From assembly GCF_022179085.1 (NCBI RefSeq), contig NZ_BPQE01000023.1, positions 146,612-210,611 on the forward strand: DNA of 64,000 nt, given 5' to 3'. The position numbers and the translations under genes were made by a program. Origin of the DNA: Methylobacterium aerolatum. GTDB taxonomy: Bacteria > Pseudomonadota > Alphaproteobacteria > Rhizobiales > Beijerinckiaceae. Positions within the stretch are counted from its first letter, which is position 1; the number at the start of each line of letters is the position of its first letter. A model generated the notes under the pieces. That model was not told the origin of the DNA. It saw only the letters and a program-made list of their open reading frames with translations, and ran no database searches. Of the stretch, positions 36,946 through 46,023 are shown piece after piece.

Positions 36946-37761
36946 TCACAGCCCTTGGGGCAACGCAACGGGAGAGGGGGCGGGCGTCACGCGGCGCGCC
37001 CCGGAATCGAGGCGCTCGGCCTCGCGGATGGTCAGGGTCCGCACCCGCCGACGCATGATCTCGGTGCGCATCGTGAAGAGGTGCAGGGTCGTGCCGCCCA
37101 GCGTCGCCGCGCCGATCATCACGAGGAGGGGGTAGAGCATCGACGGATCGATGGTGGAGCCGCCCATCCGCAGGATCGAGGCCGGTTGGTGCAGCGTCGA
37201 CCACCAGTTCACGGAGAACTTGATGATCGGCAGGTTCACCGCGCCGACCAGGGTCAGGATCGACACCGCCCGCGCCGCGCGGTTCGGATCCTCGATGGTC
37301 CGCCACAGGGCGATCAGGCCGCAGTAGATCAGGAACAGCACCAGCATCGAGGTGAGGCGGGCGTCCCACACCCAGTAGGTGCCCCACATCGGCTTGCCCC
37401 AGAGCGAGCCGGTCACGAGGCAGATCAGCGTGAAGGCCGCCCCGATCGGCGCGGCGGCGCGCTGCGATACGTCCGCGAGGGGGTGGCGCCAGACCAGGCT
37501 GCCGATCGCCGACAGGCTCATGGCGCCGTAGAAGAATACCCCGAGCCATGCGGCGGGAACGTGGATGTACATGATCCGCACCGTCTCGCCCTGCTGGTAG
37601 TCGGGCGGGACGACGAGGAACGTCTGGTACAGGCCGACCGCGAGGGTGGCGAGCGACAGGGCGGCGAGCCATGGCCCGAGCCGCCCCGACCAGCGCATGA
37701 AGTGGCCGGGGTTGGACAACCGGGTCCAGAGGGAGGGCGTCATGGGCGCGGTCTCGGACAT
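36946..37761 (-). CDS. ccmC: heme exporter/handling protein CcmC
   Basis: A 271-residue membrane protein with six helices and the tryptophan-rich periplasmic signature WGTYWVWDARLTS that binds heme. Conserved His-bearing loops are in MYIHVPAAW and KFSVNWWSTLHQPAS. CcmC loads heme onto CcmE. The C-terminal cytoplasmic tail (residues about 235-271) is longer than usual. ccmD and ccmG follow directly. The ATP-dependent partners ccmA and ccmB, which usually precede ccmC in alphaproteobacteria, are absent here: upstream are a repeat copy and an RNA methyltransferase-like gene. Confidence 0.95.
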   Translation of the reverse strand: MSETAPMTPSLWTRLSNPGHFMRWSGRLGPWLAALSLATLAVGLYQTFLVVPPDYQQGETVRIMYIHVPAAWLGVFFYGAMSLSAIGSLVWRHPLADVSQRAAAPIGAAFTLICLVTGSLWGKPMWGTYWVWDARLTSMLVLFLIYCGLIALWRTIEDPNRAARAVSILTLVGAVNLPIIKFSVNWWSTLHQPASILRMGGSTIDPSMLYPLLVMIGAATLGGTTLHLFTMRTEIMRRRVRTLTIREAERLDSGARRVTPAPSPVALPQGL

Positions 37762-37857
37762 AGCGGACCTGCTCTAGCCCAAGGTGCGGTGCAGCAACAA
37801 TGCGCGCTGGCCGCGCAACATCAGGACGGGCGCCGACCACGGTGACTGACAAGCGGC

Positions 37858-37946
37858 CCTCACGAGCGCCGCGAAGCAACCCCGGGACAGCGCGACGCTT
37901 CCGAACGGGGCGCGACGCGATCGCTTCGCTGCACGCGCGATGATGG
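37858..37946. repeat. dispersed ~90-bp inverted repeat, copy 8
   Basis: Left arm CCTCACGAGCGCCGCGAAGC faces right arm GCGATCGCTTCGC...GCGCGATGATGG with mismatches. It lies between trmN6-like and ccmC, i.e. upstream of the ccm genes. Confidence 0.55.
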
Positions 37947-37974
37947 GGACGTGCGCAGCGGAGGAGGGAGGCCC

Positions 37975-38709
37975 TCAGTCGACGCCCCCGTGCAACGCCT
38001 TCGCCTCCGGGGTGAATTGCCCGTCCGGTCCATGCAGCACGAGCGGCGGAAGAAGCGAGAACGGCGCTCGGCTGGCCTTCGTCGCTGAAATCAGCACACG
38101 GATCGCCGGATCTCCGGCTCTGGCCAGAACGGGCCGCACCGCGACCGCGCCGAAACGCCGCTCCATCACCCTGAGGCAACCGGGGAGGGCATCCGCCCTG
38201 TGAATCATCCCCAGGCGCCCGCCCGGCCTCAGGAGCCCGGCACAGGTACGCATCCATCGCTCCAGGCCCTCCGGCCCGAAGCCGTGCGATGCGGCCCGGT
38301 TCGGATCGGGGGAGGGGCGATAGCGGCCCTCCTCGAAGAAGGGTGGGTTCGTCAGCACGACATCGAAGGCGTCCGGTTCGAGGCCCGCCGCGCGCCGCTC
38401 CGCCGCAGGAGCGAGGACATCCGCCTCGACGACCCGCGCCGCGATCCGATTGAGGGCGGCGTTCTCGCGGGCGAGGTCCGCGAGGGCGCGGTCGCGCTCC
38501 ACCATCGTCAGGGCGACGCCCTCGTTCAGGCGTGCGGCGGCAAGGCCGACGACGCCGGGGCCGGAACCCACATCGCAGAGCCGCCCGCCCGGCGGTGGTA
38601 TGATCAGGCGTGCCAGCAGGATCGCGTCCGTTCCGGCCCGGTGCGCGCCCTTCGGCGGCTGCTTCAGGCGCACGAGCCCGCCGAGGACGGTGTCGTATTC
38701 TGGGCTCAC
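37975..38709 (-). CDS. class I methyltransferase, tRNA1(Val) A37 N6-methyltransferase-like
   Basis: A 244-residue SAM methyltransferase. Motif I is LCDVGSGPGVVGLAAA, followed by MVERDRALADLARENA and the catalytic NPPF of amino-methylating enzymes in DVVLTNPPFFEEG. The N-terminus (LGGLVRLKQPPKGAHRAGTDAILLA) matches the TrmN6/YfiC group, which methylates A37 of tRNA1(Val). Substrate therefore probable but not proven. Its ATG overlaps the DUF2007 stop by four bases. Confidence 0.82.
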   Translation of the reverse strand: MSPEYDTVLGGLVRLKQPPKGAHRAGTDAILLARLIIPPPGGRLCDVGSGPGVVGLAAARLNEGVALTMVERDRALADLARENAALNRIAARVVEADVLAPAAERRAAGLEPDAFDVVLTNPPFFEEGRYRPSPDPNRAASHGFGPEGLERWMRTCAGLLRPGGRLGMIHRADALPGCLRVMERRFGAVAVRPVLARAGDPAIRVLISATKASRAPFSLLPPLVLHGPDGQFTPEAKALHGGVD

Positions 38710-38930
38710 GGCCGGCGCAGCTCGTGGGCCAAGCCTGCGTCCCGCAGCAGCCGTCGGGCCTGGGCCTCATGGTCGGAGGGGACGAGGAGGCGGCGGCCGA
38801 ACGCACCGATGGAGCCTTCGAGCGCGCTCATGTGCTCGTCGGCCACGAGCACGGGTATGCCCGCGCCTTCCAGCACCGAGCGCGCGAAGCCGATCAGTAC
38901 CACGTCGTTCGCCCGGATCAGTTCGACCAC
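38706..38930 (-). CDS. DUF2007 family protein
   Basis: A 74-residue protein reading MVELIRANDVVLIGFARSVLEGAG, matching the DUF2007 (putative signal-transducing, PII-like) family. The GTG at 38930 is preceded by GAAGGCGG and gives the family N-terminus; longer frames exist upstream but run into the divergent promoter region. It overlaps the methyltransferase gene by four bases (coupled). The pair next to a divergent polyprenyl diphosphate synthase gene is a common alphaproteobacterial arrangement. Confidence 0.82.
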   Translation of the reverse strand: MVELIRANDVVLIGFARSVLEGAGIPVLVADEHMSALEGSIGAFGRRLLVPSDHEAQARRLLRDAGLAHELRRP

Positions 38931-39116
38931 AACCGCCTTCCCCTCCGCCGTTTCGCCCCACCCGCGCCTGCGGCGCATTCGTCGCGTGGAGTGCCGAACC
39001 CGCCTATCCCATATCCACGCCGTGTTGCGACGCCGCAGGCACCATGCGATGGGACGGCGCCGACGCGTTCCGCGGGGCGTTGGAAGCCGCGCGGTCCGGC
39101 AAGGGAGTCAGAGATC

Positions 39117-40148
39117 TTGGGTATCGCCGCCACGATCGAGAACCCGACGAAGCCCGAGGATGCCGGGCTGAACGACCTCGTCGCGCTCGTGGCCGACGGG
39201 ATGAGCCGGGTCAACTCCACCATCCTCTCCCGCACGGGATCGGACGTGGCGATGATCCCCGAGGTGGCCAACCATCTCATCGCCTCCGGCGGCAAGCGCC
39301 TGCGGCCGATCCTCACCCTCGCCTGCGCGCAGCTCTGCGGCTACGTGGACGTGGGCGGCCGCGACGGAGACGTGAAGCTCGCCGCCAGCGTCGAGTTCAT
39401 GCACACCGCGACGCTCCTGCACGACGACGTGGTGGATGAGAGCGACATGCGGCGCGGTCGCGTGGCCGCCCGGATCAAATGGGGCAACGAGGCGAGCGTC
39501 CTCGTGGGCGACTTCCTCCTCGGCCAAGCGTTCCGCATGATGGTCGAGGTCGGCTCGCTGAGGGCGCTGGACATCCTGTCCGCCGCCGCGACGGTGATCG
39601 CGGAGGGCGAGGTGATGCAGCTCTCCGCCGCCAAGAACCTTGAGACGGACGAGAAGGCCTATCTCGCCGTGATCCGCGGCAAGACCGCCGAACTGTTCGC
39701 GGCGGCCTGTGAGGTCGGTCCCGTGATCGCTGGGCGGAGCGAGGCGGAGCAGGCCGCCGCCCGCAGCTACGGGATGAACCTGGGCATCGCCTTCCAGCTC
39801 ATCGACGATGCCCTCGATTACGGCGGCACCTCGGCGGCCCTCGGCAAGAACGTCGGCGACGACTTCCGCGAGGGCAAGATCACGCTCCCCATCGTTCTGG
39901 CCTACCGCCGGGGCAGCGAGGAGGAGCGCGCCTTCTGGCGCCGGACTCTCCAGCACGGGGAGATCGGCGGGGACGACCTCGCCGCCGCCCTGGCCTGCCT
40001 CCAGCGGCACGGAGCGCTGGAGGAGACGGTCGCCCGCGCCCGCCACTACGGCGAGCAGGCCACCGCCGCCCTGGCGATCTTCCCCGACGGTCCGGTGAAG
40101 TCGGCCCTCCTCGACGCCGTGGAATTCTGCATCGCGCGGGCGCACTGA
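39117..40148 (+). CDS. ispB: polyprenyl (octaprenyl/decaprenyl) diphosphate synthase
   Basis: A 343-residue trans-prenyltransferase making the ubiquinone side chain. The first aspartate-rich motif is LLHDDVVDESDMRRG, the second QLIDDALDYGG; GGKRLRPILTLA binds IPP. The bulky-residue positions before the first motif (SVEFMHTATLLHDD) suit a long-chain product. No ATG fits the family start well; the TTG at 39117 (reading MGIAATIENPTKPEDAG) has AAGGGA about ten bases upstream. Chain length (C40 or C50) cannot be read with certainty; Q10 is usual in this group. Confidence 0.92.
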   Translation: MGIAATIENPTKPEDAGLNDLVALVADGMSRVNSTILSRTGSDVAMIPEVANHLIASGGKRLRPILTLACAQLCGYVDVGGRDGDVKLAASVEFMHTATLLHDDVVDESDMRRGRVAARIKWGNEASVLVGDFLLGQAFRMMVEVGSLRALDILSAAATVIAEGEVMQLSAAKNLETDEKAYLAVIRGKTAELFAAACEVGPVIAGRSEAEQAAARSYGMNLGIAFQLIDDALDYGGTSAALGKNVGDDFREGKITLPIVLAYRRGSEEERAFWRRTLQHGEIGGDDLAAALACLQRHGALEETVARARHYGEQATAALAIFPDGPVKSALLDAVEFCIARAH

Positions 40149-40266
40149 TCCGGCGCCTCCGCCCACCCTGGACGGATAATCGCGCAAGTTGCGTTGTTCA
40201 CAGGCTCTTCGGTATCGCTGGCTGCCGGATTAACGAAGCGTCAAGGCTCTCCGTGAAGGCTAACAG

Positions 40267-40641
40267 GTGCTTTCAGCCGAGCGGAAAAGCCCCGTGATCG
40301 CCTCCCGCCCCACACTCCGCGCCGCCATCGTCGCCGGCCTCGCCGCCCTGTCGATCCCCGGCACCGCCCTCGCGAGCGACGCCGCCACGACGCACCGCAC
40401 CTGGACGGATTGCCTGGGCCGCAGCTACGTCACCGGCATCGCCTATACAGGACGCGATCTCGCCGCCGACGCGGCCTTCAGCGCCTGCCGTGGCGAGGAG
40501 AACGCCTATCTCGCGGCGCTCAGCGCCTCGCCGCTTCTCGATGGCGACGACATCGCCCAGGCCCGCCCGGAGCTGGTGGCCCGCGCCCGCCATCGGTTGC
40601 TCGGCATGGTGAACAGCGGGCCGCGCTCGATCCTGCGCTGA
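40267..40641 (+). CDS. small secreted protein, unknown function
   Basis: A 124-residue protein with a signal peptide (hydrophobic LRAAIVAGLAALSIPGTALA) followed by DAATTHRTWTDCLGRSYVTG and two cysteines in the mature part (WTDCLGRS and SACRGEE), perhaps one disulfide. The GTG at 40267 follows GAAGG; an in-frame GTG at 40294 with GGAAAAG is an alternative giving a shorter signal peptide. I do not recognise the family. Monocistronic; a repeat copy follows in the convergent gap. Confidence 0.7.
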   Translation: MLSAERKSPVIASRPTLRAAIVAGLAALSIPGTALASDAATTHRTWTDCLGRSYVTGIAYTGRDLAADAAFSACRGEENAYLAALSASPLLDGDDIAQARPELVARARHRLLGMVNSGPRSILR

Positions 40642-40674
40642 AACTTATCTCCCCCTCGCATCACGCCGTTGCAG

Positions 40675-40767
40675 CGTCGTTGCGAGGAAAGCGAAACAAT
40701 CCAAGGCAACGAGACGTCTCAGAAGGAGGCGGCTGCCTGGATCGCTCCAATGCGCTCGCAACGACGG
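40675..40767. repeat. dispersed ~90-bp inverted repeat, copy 9
   Basis: Left arm CGTCGTTGCGAGGAAAGCGA... faces right arm CCTGGATCGCT...GCGCTCGCAACGACG. The outer 12 bp are perfectly complementary. It lies in the 143-bp convergent gap before the LMW phosphatase gene. Confidence 0.7.
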
Positions 40768-40784
40768 CGGGCGGACAGAGACCC

Positions 40785-41255
40785 TCACGACTTCAGCCGA
40801 GCCTTGATCTTGGCGGTCAGCCCGTCGCGGACCTCGCGATAGGCGTCGAGGCGCTGCTCGCGGGAGGCCTCCTGGAGAAGGGTCGGATCGGGCGTCGGCC
40901 AATACTCGACGTCGGCGGCGAGCGTATGGGTCAGGGCGAGGGCCTTGTGGTGGGCTTCCGGCGACAGGGTGATGATCAGGTCGAAGTTCAGGCCTTCCCA
41001 ATCCTCCAATTGCTCGATGGTGCGGGGGCGGTGCCGCGCCGCCTCGATGCCGATCTCGTCGAGGGCGGCGACCATGAAGGGATCGACCGGCTCACCCTCG
41101 CGGACGCCCGCAGACTGCACGTAGATCGATTTGCCGAAGTAGTGCCGCGCGATGGCCTCCGCCGCAGGCGAGCGCACCGCGTTGAAGTTGCACATGAACA
41201 GCACGGATTGAACACGCCGCTTGGGCGGTGACCGGTCGGGGGGCAGATCGGCCAT
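40785..41255 (-). CDS. low molecular weight phosphotyrosine phosphatase family protein
   Basis: A 156-residue LMW-PTP/arsenate-reductase fold protein. The phosphate-binding loop is C-x5-R in MCNFNAVRSPAAEA (Cys22, Arg28), with the acidic loop in WPTPDPT near residue 120. The conserved alphaproteobacterial neighbourhood (hisD, UPF0262, this gene) argues for a phosphatase of unknown substrate rather than a resistance ArsC; no arsenic genes are nearby. It is last in the minus-strand run DUF2948-hisD-UPF0262-phosphatase, 34 bp after UPF0262. Confidence 0.85.
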   Translation of the reverse strand: MADLPPDRSPPKRRVQSVLFMCNFNAVRSPAAEAIARHYFGKSIYVQSAGVREGEPVDPFMVAALDEIGIEAARHRPRTIEQLEDWEGLNFDLIITLSPEAHHKALALTHTLAADVEYWPTPDPTLLQEASREQRLDAYREVRDGLTAKIKARLKS

Positions 41256-41289
41256 GGCGGCTCAAGCGGGGCGCGGTACCGCCACCGTC

Positions 41290-41784
41290 TCAGCCCTTCC
41301 AGTGCAGGGCGAAGATCAGCGTGAACAGCCGCCGGGCCGTGTCGTGGTCGAGATCGACCTTGCCGTCGAGGCGTTGCTTCAGGGTCTCCGAGGCTTCGTT
41401 GTGCAGGCCGCGCCGTCCCATGTCGATCGCCTCGATCTGGCTGGGCGAGGCGGTGCGGATAGCGTTGTAGTAGCTCTCGCAGATCATCTCGTAGTCCCGG
41501 ATGACCCGGCGGAACGGGCTCAGGGACAGGAGATGCGTCATCACCGGCTGGCCGTCGGCCGTGCTGATGGCGAAGGACAGCTTGTTCTCCACGAGCCCGA
41601 GCACGAGGCTGTAGGGCCCCTCCCGGTCGGGGACCGAGAAGCTGTTGCCCTCCAGGATATCGTAGAGCGCGATGGCGCGCTCGTGCTCCTGATCGGGATT
41701 GCCCCGGGCGATGGACGATTCGTCCAGCGTCACCGAGACGAGGCGGTTCGGCCCCTTATCCGCCCCCCGCTCCTTGTCCGCCAT
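41290..41784 (-). CDS. UPF0262 family protein
   Basis: A 164-residue protein of the alphaproteobacterial UPF0262 family: [32 protein letters not shown], then [40 protein letters not shown] and the C-terminal [18 protein letters not shown]. Function unknown. The ATG at 41784 was preferred to a TTG two codons earlier. It lies ten bases after hisD and upstream of the LMW phosphatase, its usual place. Confidence 0.93.
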   Translation of the reverse strand: MADKERGADKGPNRLVSVTLDESSIARGNPDQEHERAIALYDILEGNSFSVPDREGPYSLVLGLVENKLSFAISTADGQPVMTHLLSLSPFRRVIRDYEMICESYYNAIRTASPSQIEAIDMGRRGLHNEASETLKQRLDGKVDLDHDTARRLFTLIFALHWKG

Positions 41785-41794
41785 CCCCAAAGCC

Positions 41795-43090
41795 TCACAG
41801 GTTCAGCCGGATCGCCACGGAGCGGGCATGGCCTTCGAGGCCCTCGGACCGGCCGAGCGTTATCGCCGCCGGCCCGAGCGCCCGCAAGCTCTCAGGCGTG
41901 CAAGCGAGTACGGTCGTACGCTTCATGAAGTCCAGCACGCCGAGCCCGGACGAGAATCGCGCGGAGCGCGCCGTGGGCAGGACGTGGTTGGGACCGCCGA
42001 CGTAATCACCGATCGCCTCGGGCGTGTGCGAGCCGAGGAAGATCGCCCCGGCGTTGCGGACCTTCAGCGACAGGGCTTCTGCGTCCTTCGTTTCGATCTC
42101 CAGGTGCTCGGGGGCGATTCGGTCCACCAGGGGGATCGCCTCCTCGAAGTCGCGGACGCGGACGATGGCGCCGTAGTCGCGCCAGCTCGCCCGGGCGATC
42201 TCGGCGCGGGGGAGGGTGGTCAACGCCCGCTCGACGGCCGCTTCCACCGCCTCGGCCAAATCCCCGCTGTCGGTGATGAGGACGGATTGGGCGGCGGTGT
42301 CGTGCTCGGCCTGTGCCAGCAGGTCCGCGGCGATCCAATCCGGGTTGGCCTCGCCGTCGGCCAGGATCAGAACCTCGGAGGGTCCGGCGATCATGTCGAT
42401 GCCCACCTGCCCGAAGACCCGTCGCTTGGCCGCCGCGACCCAGGCGTTTCCGGGGCCGACGATCTTCGCCACCGGTGCGATCGTGTTCGTGCCGTAAGCC
42501 AGGGCCGCCACCGCCTGCGCGCCGCCGATCCGGTAGATCTCGTCCACCCCCGCGAGGTGCGCGGCGGCGAGCACGAGGGGGTTCAGGGCGTTGTCGGGCG
42601 TCGGCACCACCATCACGATGCGCGGCACGCCCGCGACCCGGGCTGGCACTGCGTTCATCAGCACCGAGGACGGGTAGCTCGCCGTGCCGCCGGGAACGTA
42701 GAGGCCGACCGATTCAAGGGCGGTCCAGCGCCATCCGGCCGTGACGCCCAGCGCATCCGTGGCCTTGTGGTCGCTGGGCTTCTGCGCGCGGTGGAACGCC
42801 TCGATGCGCTCGGCGGCGAGCCGCAGCGCTTCGATCGCCTCGGCCGGGCAGGCCGCGACCGCCGCCTCGACCTCGTCGGCGCCGATGCGCAACCGCGCGG
42901 CGGTGAAGTCGTCTCCGAGGCGGTCGAAGCGGCGGGTGTAGGCGACGAGGGCGTCGTCCCCCTTGCTGACGACCTCCGCGATGATGGCGCGCACCGCCTC
43001 ATCGACATCCTCCGAAACCTCGCGTTTGAGCGTGAGAAGGCGCGCGAACGCACTCGCGAAATCCGGGTCCCGGCTATCGAGGCGGACCAT
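41795..43090 (-). CDS. hisD: histidinol dehydrogenase
   Basis: A 431-residue Zn- and NAD-dependent enzyme catalysing the last two steps of histidine synthesis. Clear blocks: [93 protein letters not shown] and the C-terminal [20 protein letters not shown]. Typical length. It is separated from the other his genes, as usual in this group, and co-directional with DUF2948 (16-bp gap) and UPF0262 (10 bp). Confidence 0.97.
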   Translation of the reverse strand: MVRLDSRDPDFASAFARLLTLKREVSEDVDEAVRAIIAEVVSKGDDALVAYTRRFDRLGDDFTAARLRIGADEVEAAVAACPAEAIEALRLAAERIEAFHRAQKPSDHKATDALGVTAGWRWTALESVGLYVPGGTASYPSSVLMNAVPARVAGVPRIVMVVPTPDNALNPLVLAAAHLAGVDEIYRIGGAQAVAALAYGTNTIAPVAKIVGPGNAWVAAAKRRVFGQVGIDMIAGPSEVLILADGEANPDWIAADLLAQAEHDTAAQSVLITDSGDLAEAVEAAVERALTTLPRAEIARASWRDYGAIVRVRDFEEAIPLVDRIAPEHLEIETKDAEALSLKVRNAGAIFLGSHTPEAIGDYVGGPNHVLPTARSARFSSGLGVLDFMKRTTVLACTPESLRALGPAAITLGRSEGLEGHARSVAIRLNL

Positions 43091-43106
43091 GTCTCGTCCT
43101 TTCGTA

Positions 43107-43559
43107 TCAGGCGGCGGAATCGGGCGCCGTGTCGTGGCCCGGCCGCGCCGTGGCCTCCCAGACGGGGCCGAGATCCTTCAGTCGGGCCTCGATGCACTCC
43201 ACCTCGAGGCGGATGGTGGCATTACCCGAAAACAGGATCTCGACATGGCCCGAGGGCGGATCGCCCGGAGTGAAGGTGATGGCGAGGAGGCTCAGCGGGG
43301 TCGCGTCCGGCGCCGCCGGGCCGGGCTGGAGCCCCTTGGTGCGCACCGCGCGCACGTGGTCGAAGGTGAGGCCCGCCAAGCGCCGCGCAGGGGGCGTTTT
43401 CGGGCCGCTCGACCAGTCGAACCGCCGGAGCGCCAGCACGAAGCGCCGCTGTCCGGCGAGATAATCGACGTCCTCCGGCCGCAGGATCGCGTCCTGGAGG
43501 TGCGCGGAGACGATGGTGAGGTCCTCGTCGTCGAAGGCAGCGAGCTTCAGAAGCTCCAT
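43107..43559 (-). CDS. DUF2948 family protein
   Basis: A 150-residue protein starting MELLKLAAFDDEDLTIVSAHLQDAI, matching the DUF2948 family found upstream of hisD in alphaproteobacteria. Later blocks include RFVLALRRFDWS, GLTFDHVRAVRTKGL and HVEILFSGNATIRLEVECIEARLKDLG. No signal peptide or membrane helix; function unknown. I chose the ATG at 43559 because the family starts there; the frame extends further but without similarity. First gene of the hisD run. Confidence 0.9.
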   Translation of the reverse strand: MELLKLAAFDDEDLTIVSAHLQDAILRPEDVDYLAGQRRFVLALRRFDWSSGPKTPPARRLAGLTFDHVRAVRTKGLQPGPAAPDATPLSLLAITFTPGDPPSGHVEILFSGNATIRLEVECIEARLKDLGPVWEATARPGHDTAPDSAA

Positions 43560-43743
43560 CGGTCTGTCCGGCTGGATGTGGGGAAGCCCGGAGACGGGCC
43601 GTTGCGCCGTAGGTAGCGGCGGTGCCCACCGGGGGCAACGGCAGGGGAGGGGATCGGACCGCCTCATTCGCCGTTCATGATCGAACCGCAACTATACGTC
43701 GAACCGTGGCCGCCGGTACGCGGCCGGAGGACGAGGAAGGACG

Positions 43744-44067
43744 ATGACGGTGAAGCGCATCACGCTGGCGGTTCTGGCCGCCATGGCGCTCGCCCCCGCG
43801 CTGGGAACGTCGGCGGGTGCGCAGTACTACCAAGACGATTACGACTACCGGCCGCGCCGCCCCCCGCCGCCGGACTACTACGACGACCGCCCCCGCTACG
43901 GCTACGGCCGCCGCTACCGGGACGAGTACGACGACGGTCCCCGGCGCTTCGGCCGCATCTGCGTCACCGCCCGTGGTAACTGCCCCGCGCGGCCCGCACC
44001 GTTCAACTCGCCCTGCGGCTGCGACATCCCCGGCTTCGGCCTCAAGCGCGGTGCCATCGGGGGGTGA
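43744..44067 (+). CDS. small secreted Tyr/Asp/Arg/Pro-rich protein
   Basis: A 107-residue protein with a signal peptide (MTVKRITLAVLAAMALAPAL... ending GTSAGAQ). The mature N-terminal part is a low-complexity run of Tyr, Asp, Arg and Pro (QYYQDDYDYRPRRPPPPDYY) and the C-terminal part has four cysteines (RICVTARGNCPA and SPCGCDIPGFG). Such proteins are common and poorly characterised in Methylobacterium-like genomes. The ATG at 43744 follows GGAAGGA. It sits between DUF2948 and murA, on the opposite strand to both, breaking a gene pair that is usually contiguous. Confidence 0.75.
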   Translation: MTVKRITLAVLAAMALAPALGTSAGAQYYQDDYDYRPRRPPPPDYYDDRPRYGYGRRYRDEYDDGPRRFGRICVTARGNCPARPAPFNSPCGCDIPGFGLKRGAIGG

Positions 44068-44121
44068 GCCACGGGATCGGTCCCATGGTGCCCTTAGCTC
44101 GCTTCAAAACGCGGCGCTGAA

Positions 44122-44212
44122 ACGTCGTTGCGGGCAGCAGCGAAGCAACCCTGAGCGAGGTTCCGCCGAAAAACCGACGGCTGCTTTGGATTGCTGCTCT
44201 GCTCGGAGGTGC
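44122..44212. repeat. dispersed ~90-bp inverted repeat, copy 10 (diverged)
   Basis: Left arm ACGTCGTTGCGGGCAGCAGC followed by GAAGCAACCC faces right arm TTTGGATTGCTGCTCTGCTC. The complementarity is partial. It lies in the 210-bp convergent gap before murA. Confidence 0.5.
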
Positions 44213-44277
44213 GGTGAGACCTTACCGTCGTGGTTAGGCCTCGAAGGTTTTCGCCCCCACCCGCAGCGATGCGTCGC

Positions 44278-45567
44278 CTACCCCCGCACCCGCTCGATCT
44301 GCGCGCCGCACCGGCCCAGCTTCGCCTCCAGGGCCTCGAACCCACGGTCGAGGTGGTAGACGCGGTTGATCTGCGTCTCGCCCTCGGCGGCGAGGCCCGC
44401 GATCACGAGGGAGACCGAGGCGCGCAGGTCGGTCGCCATGACCGGGGCGCCGCGCAGGCGCTCGACGCCCTCGACGATGGCCATGTCGCCGTCGAGGCGG
44501 ATCTTCGCCCCGAGGCGGGCGAGTTCCTGGACGTGCATGAAGCGGTTCTCGAAGATCGTCTCGCGGATGTGCGATTGGCCCTTGGCCAACGTCATCAGCG
44601 CCATGAACTGCGCTTGCAGGTCGGTGGGGAAGCCGGGGAACGGGTCCGTCGTGACGTCGACGGCCGCGATGCCGGAGCCGTTGCGGCGGACGCGGATGCC
44701 GCCCTCCACTTGGCTGATCTCGGCGCCCGTGGTGGCGAGCACGTCGAGGGCGGCGTGCAGCAGGTCGGCACGGGTGTCCTTCAGGATCACGTCGCCGCCG
44801 GTCATGGCCACGGCCATGGCGTAGGTGCCGGTCTCAATCCGGTCGGGCAGCACCGCATGCCGGGCGCCGTGCAGGCGGGCCACGCCTTCGACCTCGATCC
44901 GCGGCGTGCCCGCACCCTTGATGCGGGCGCCCATCTTGTTGAGGCACTCGGCGAGATCGACCACCTCCGGCTCCCGGGCCGCGTTCTCGATGACGCTGGT
45001 GCCGTAGGCGAGCGCCGCGGCCATGAGCGCCACGTGGGTGCCGCCGACCGTCACCTTCGAGAAATTGATTTCCGCACCGCGCAGACCGTTCTTCGTCTTG
45101 GCGATGATGTAGCCGCCGTCGATCTCCGTCTGGGCGCCGAGGCGCTCCAGCGCCATGATCAGCAGGTCCACCGGCCGGGTGCCGATGGCGCAGCCGCCCG
45201 GCAGCGAAACCTTGGCCTCCCCGAAACGCGCCAGCAGCGGCGCCACCACCCAGAAGCTCGCCCGCATGGTGGAGACGAGGTCGTAGGGCGCCGTCGTGTC
45301 GATGACGTTCGAGGCCGTGAGCCGGATGGTCTGGCCGGTCTCGGAGGTCTGCCCCGGCCGCTTGCCGACCACCATGTGGTCGACGCCGTGGTTGCCCAGG
45401 ATGCGCAGGAGGGCAGTGATGTCGGCGAGCCGCGGCACGTTGATGAGCTCGAGGGTCTCCCCGGTGAGCAGGCTGGCGATCATCAGCGGGAGGGCCGCGT
45501 TCTTGGCGCCTGAGATCGGGATCACGCCGTTGAGCGGCGCGCCGCCGGTGATGTGGATGCGGTCCAT
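44278..45567 (-). CDS. murA: UDP-N-acetylglucosamine 1-carboxyvinyltransferase
   Basis: A 429-residue enzyme transferring enolpyruvate to UDP-GlcNAc, the first committed peptidoglycan step. It has the catalytic lysine in [10 protein letters not shown] (Lys22) and the fosfomycin-target cysteine in [13 protein letters not shown] (Cys126), so it should be of the fosfomycin-sensitive Cys type. Other blocks are [22 protein letters not shown] and [15 protein letters not shown]. Full length. ATG at 45567 fits the family start; the upstream frame lacks similarity. Confidence 0.97.
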   Translation of the reverse strand: MDRIHITGGAPLNGVIPISGAKNAALPLMIASLLTGETLELINVPRLADITALLRILGNHGVDHMVVGKRPGQTSETGQTIRLTASNVIDTTAPYDLVSTMRASFWVVAPLLARFGEAKVSLPGGCAIGTRPVDLLIMALERLGAQTEIDGGYIIAKTKNGLRGAEINFSKVTVGGTHVALMAAALAYGTSVIENAAREPEVVDLAECLNKMGARIKGAGTPRIEVEGVARLHGARHAVLPDRIETGTYAMAVAMTGGDVILKDTRADLLHAALDVLATTGAEISQVEGGIRVRRNGSGIAAVDVTTDPFPGFPTDLQAQFMALMTLAKGQSHIRETIFENRFMHVQELARLGAKIRLDGDMAIVEGVERLRGAPVMATDLRASVSLVIAGLAAEGETQINRVYHLDRGFEALEAKLGRCGAQIERVRG

Positions 45568-45727
45568 CGGGTTGTGTCCTGCGGCTCCCGGCGTCGCGCG
45601 GCGGGAGTTCAAATGTGCGGAGGGCGGTGAGGCGCCCAGGCTTGACTGTGGGCTGCTATAGACTGGTTTTGTCGGAATCGGGACCGGATAGGCATCCCGG
45701 CGAGAAACGTGGCCGCCGGTGCGACGC

Positions 45728-45874
45728 TCAGCTGCCCTGCGGTCCTTCGTCCCGCCCGTCCTTGCGCGGGTCACCGTCGGCCCGGCCGCGTTCCTGCGCC
45801 TTCCGTTTGCGCAAATTCGCCCTGAGCGCCGCCTTCAGACGCTCGGCACGGGTCTCGGCCTTCTCGTCGGCCAT
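45728..45874 (-). CDS. 48-residue charged small protein
   Basis: A short frame reading [31 protein letters not shown] (given here only as its charged, helical N-terminal character), ending DEGPQGS. Highly basic and acidic with no hydrophobic segment, so a small cytoplasmic helical protein. Small genes of this type with a [19 protein letters not shown]-like core occur widely in Hyphomicrobiales, from memory. It lies 160 bp upstream of murA on the same strand and divergent from hemA. The ATG at 45874 has a weak ribosome binding site. Function unknown. Confidence 0.6.
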   Translation of the reverse strand: MADEKAETRAERLKAALRANLRKRKAQERGRADGDPRKDGRDEGPQGS

Positions 45875-46023
45875 GGGCGGAAATCCCCCTTCTGTGGGCG
45901 AGGGTTGCAGGGCGCTGAGGGCGGACCTTCGAGTTGTAGCGGTTCCAGATCCGGCCGGAGGCTGTATACACCGCTCACCTTCGATGCAGCCAACCGGCGG
46001 CGACCCCCCACAAAGGACGCTCA

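Noticed and set aside
40785-41255. ArsC arsenate reductase for arsenic resistance
   Set aside because: The conserved neighbourhood is hisD-UPF0262 and no ars genes are present; a phosphatase of unknown substrate is the safer call.
45875-46023. FNR/FixK box upstream of hemA
   Set aside because: No TTGAT-N4-ATCAA-like sequence is present.
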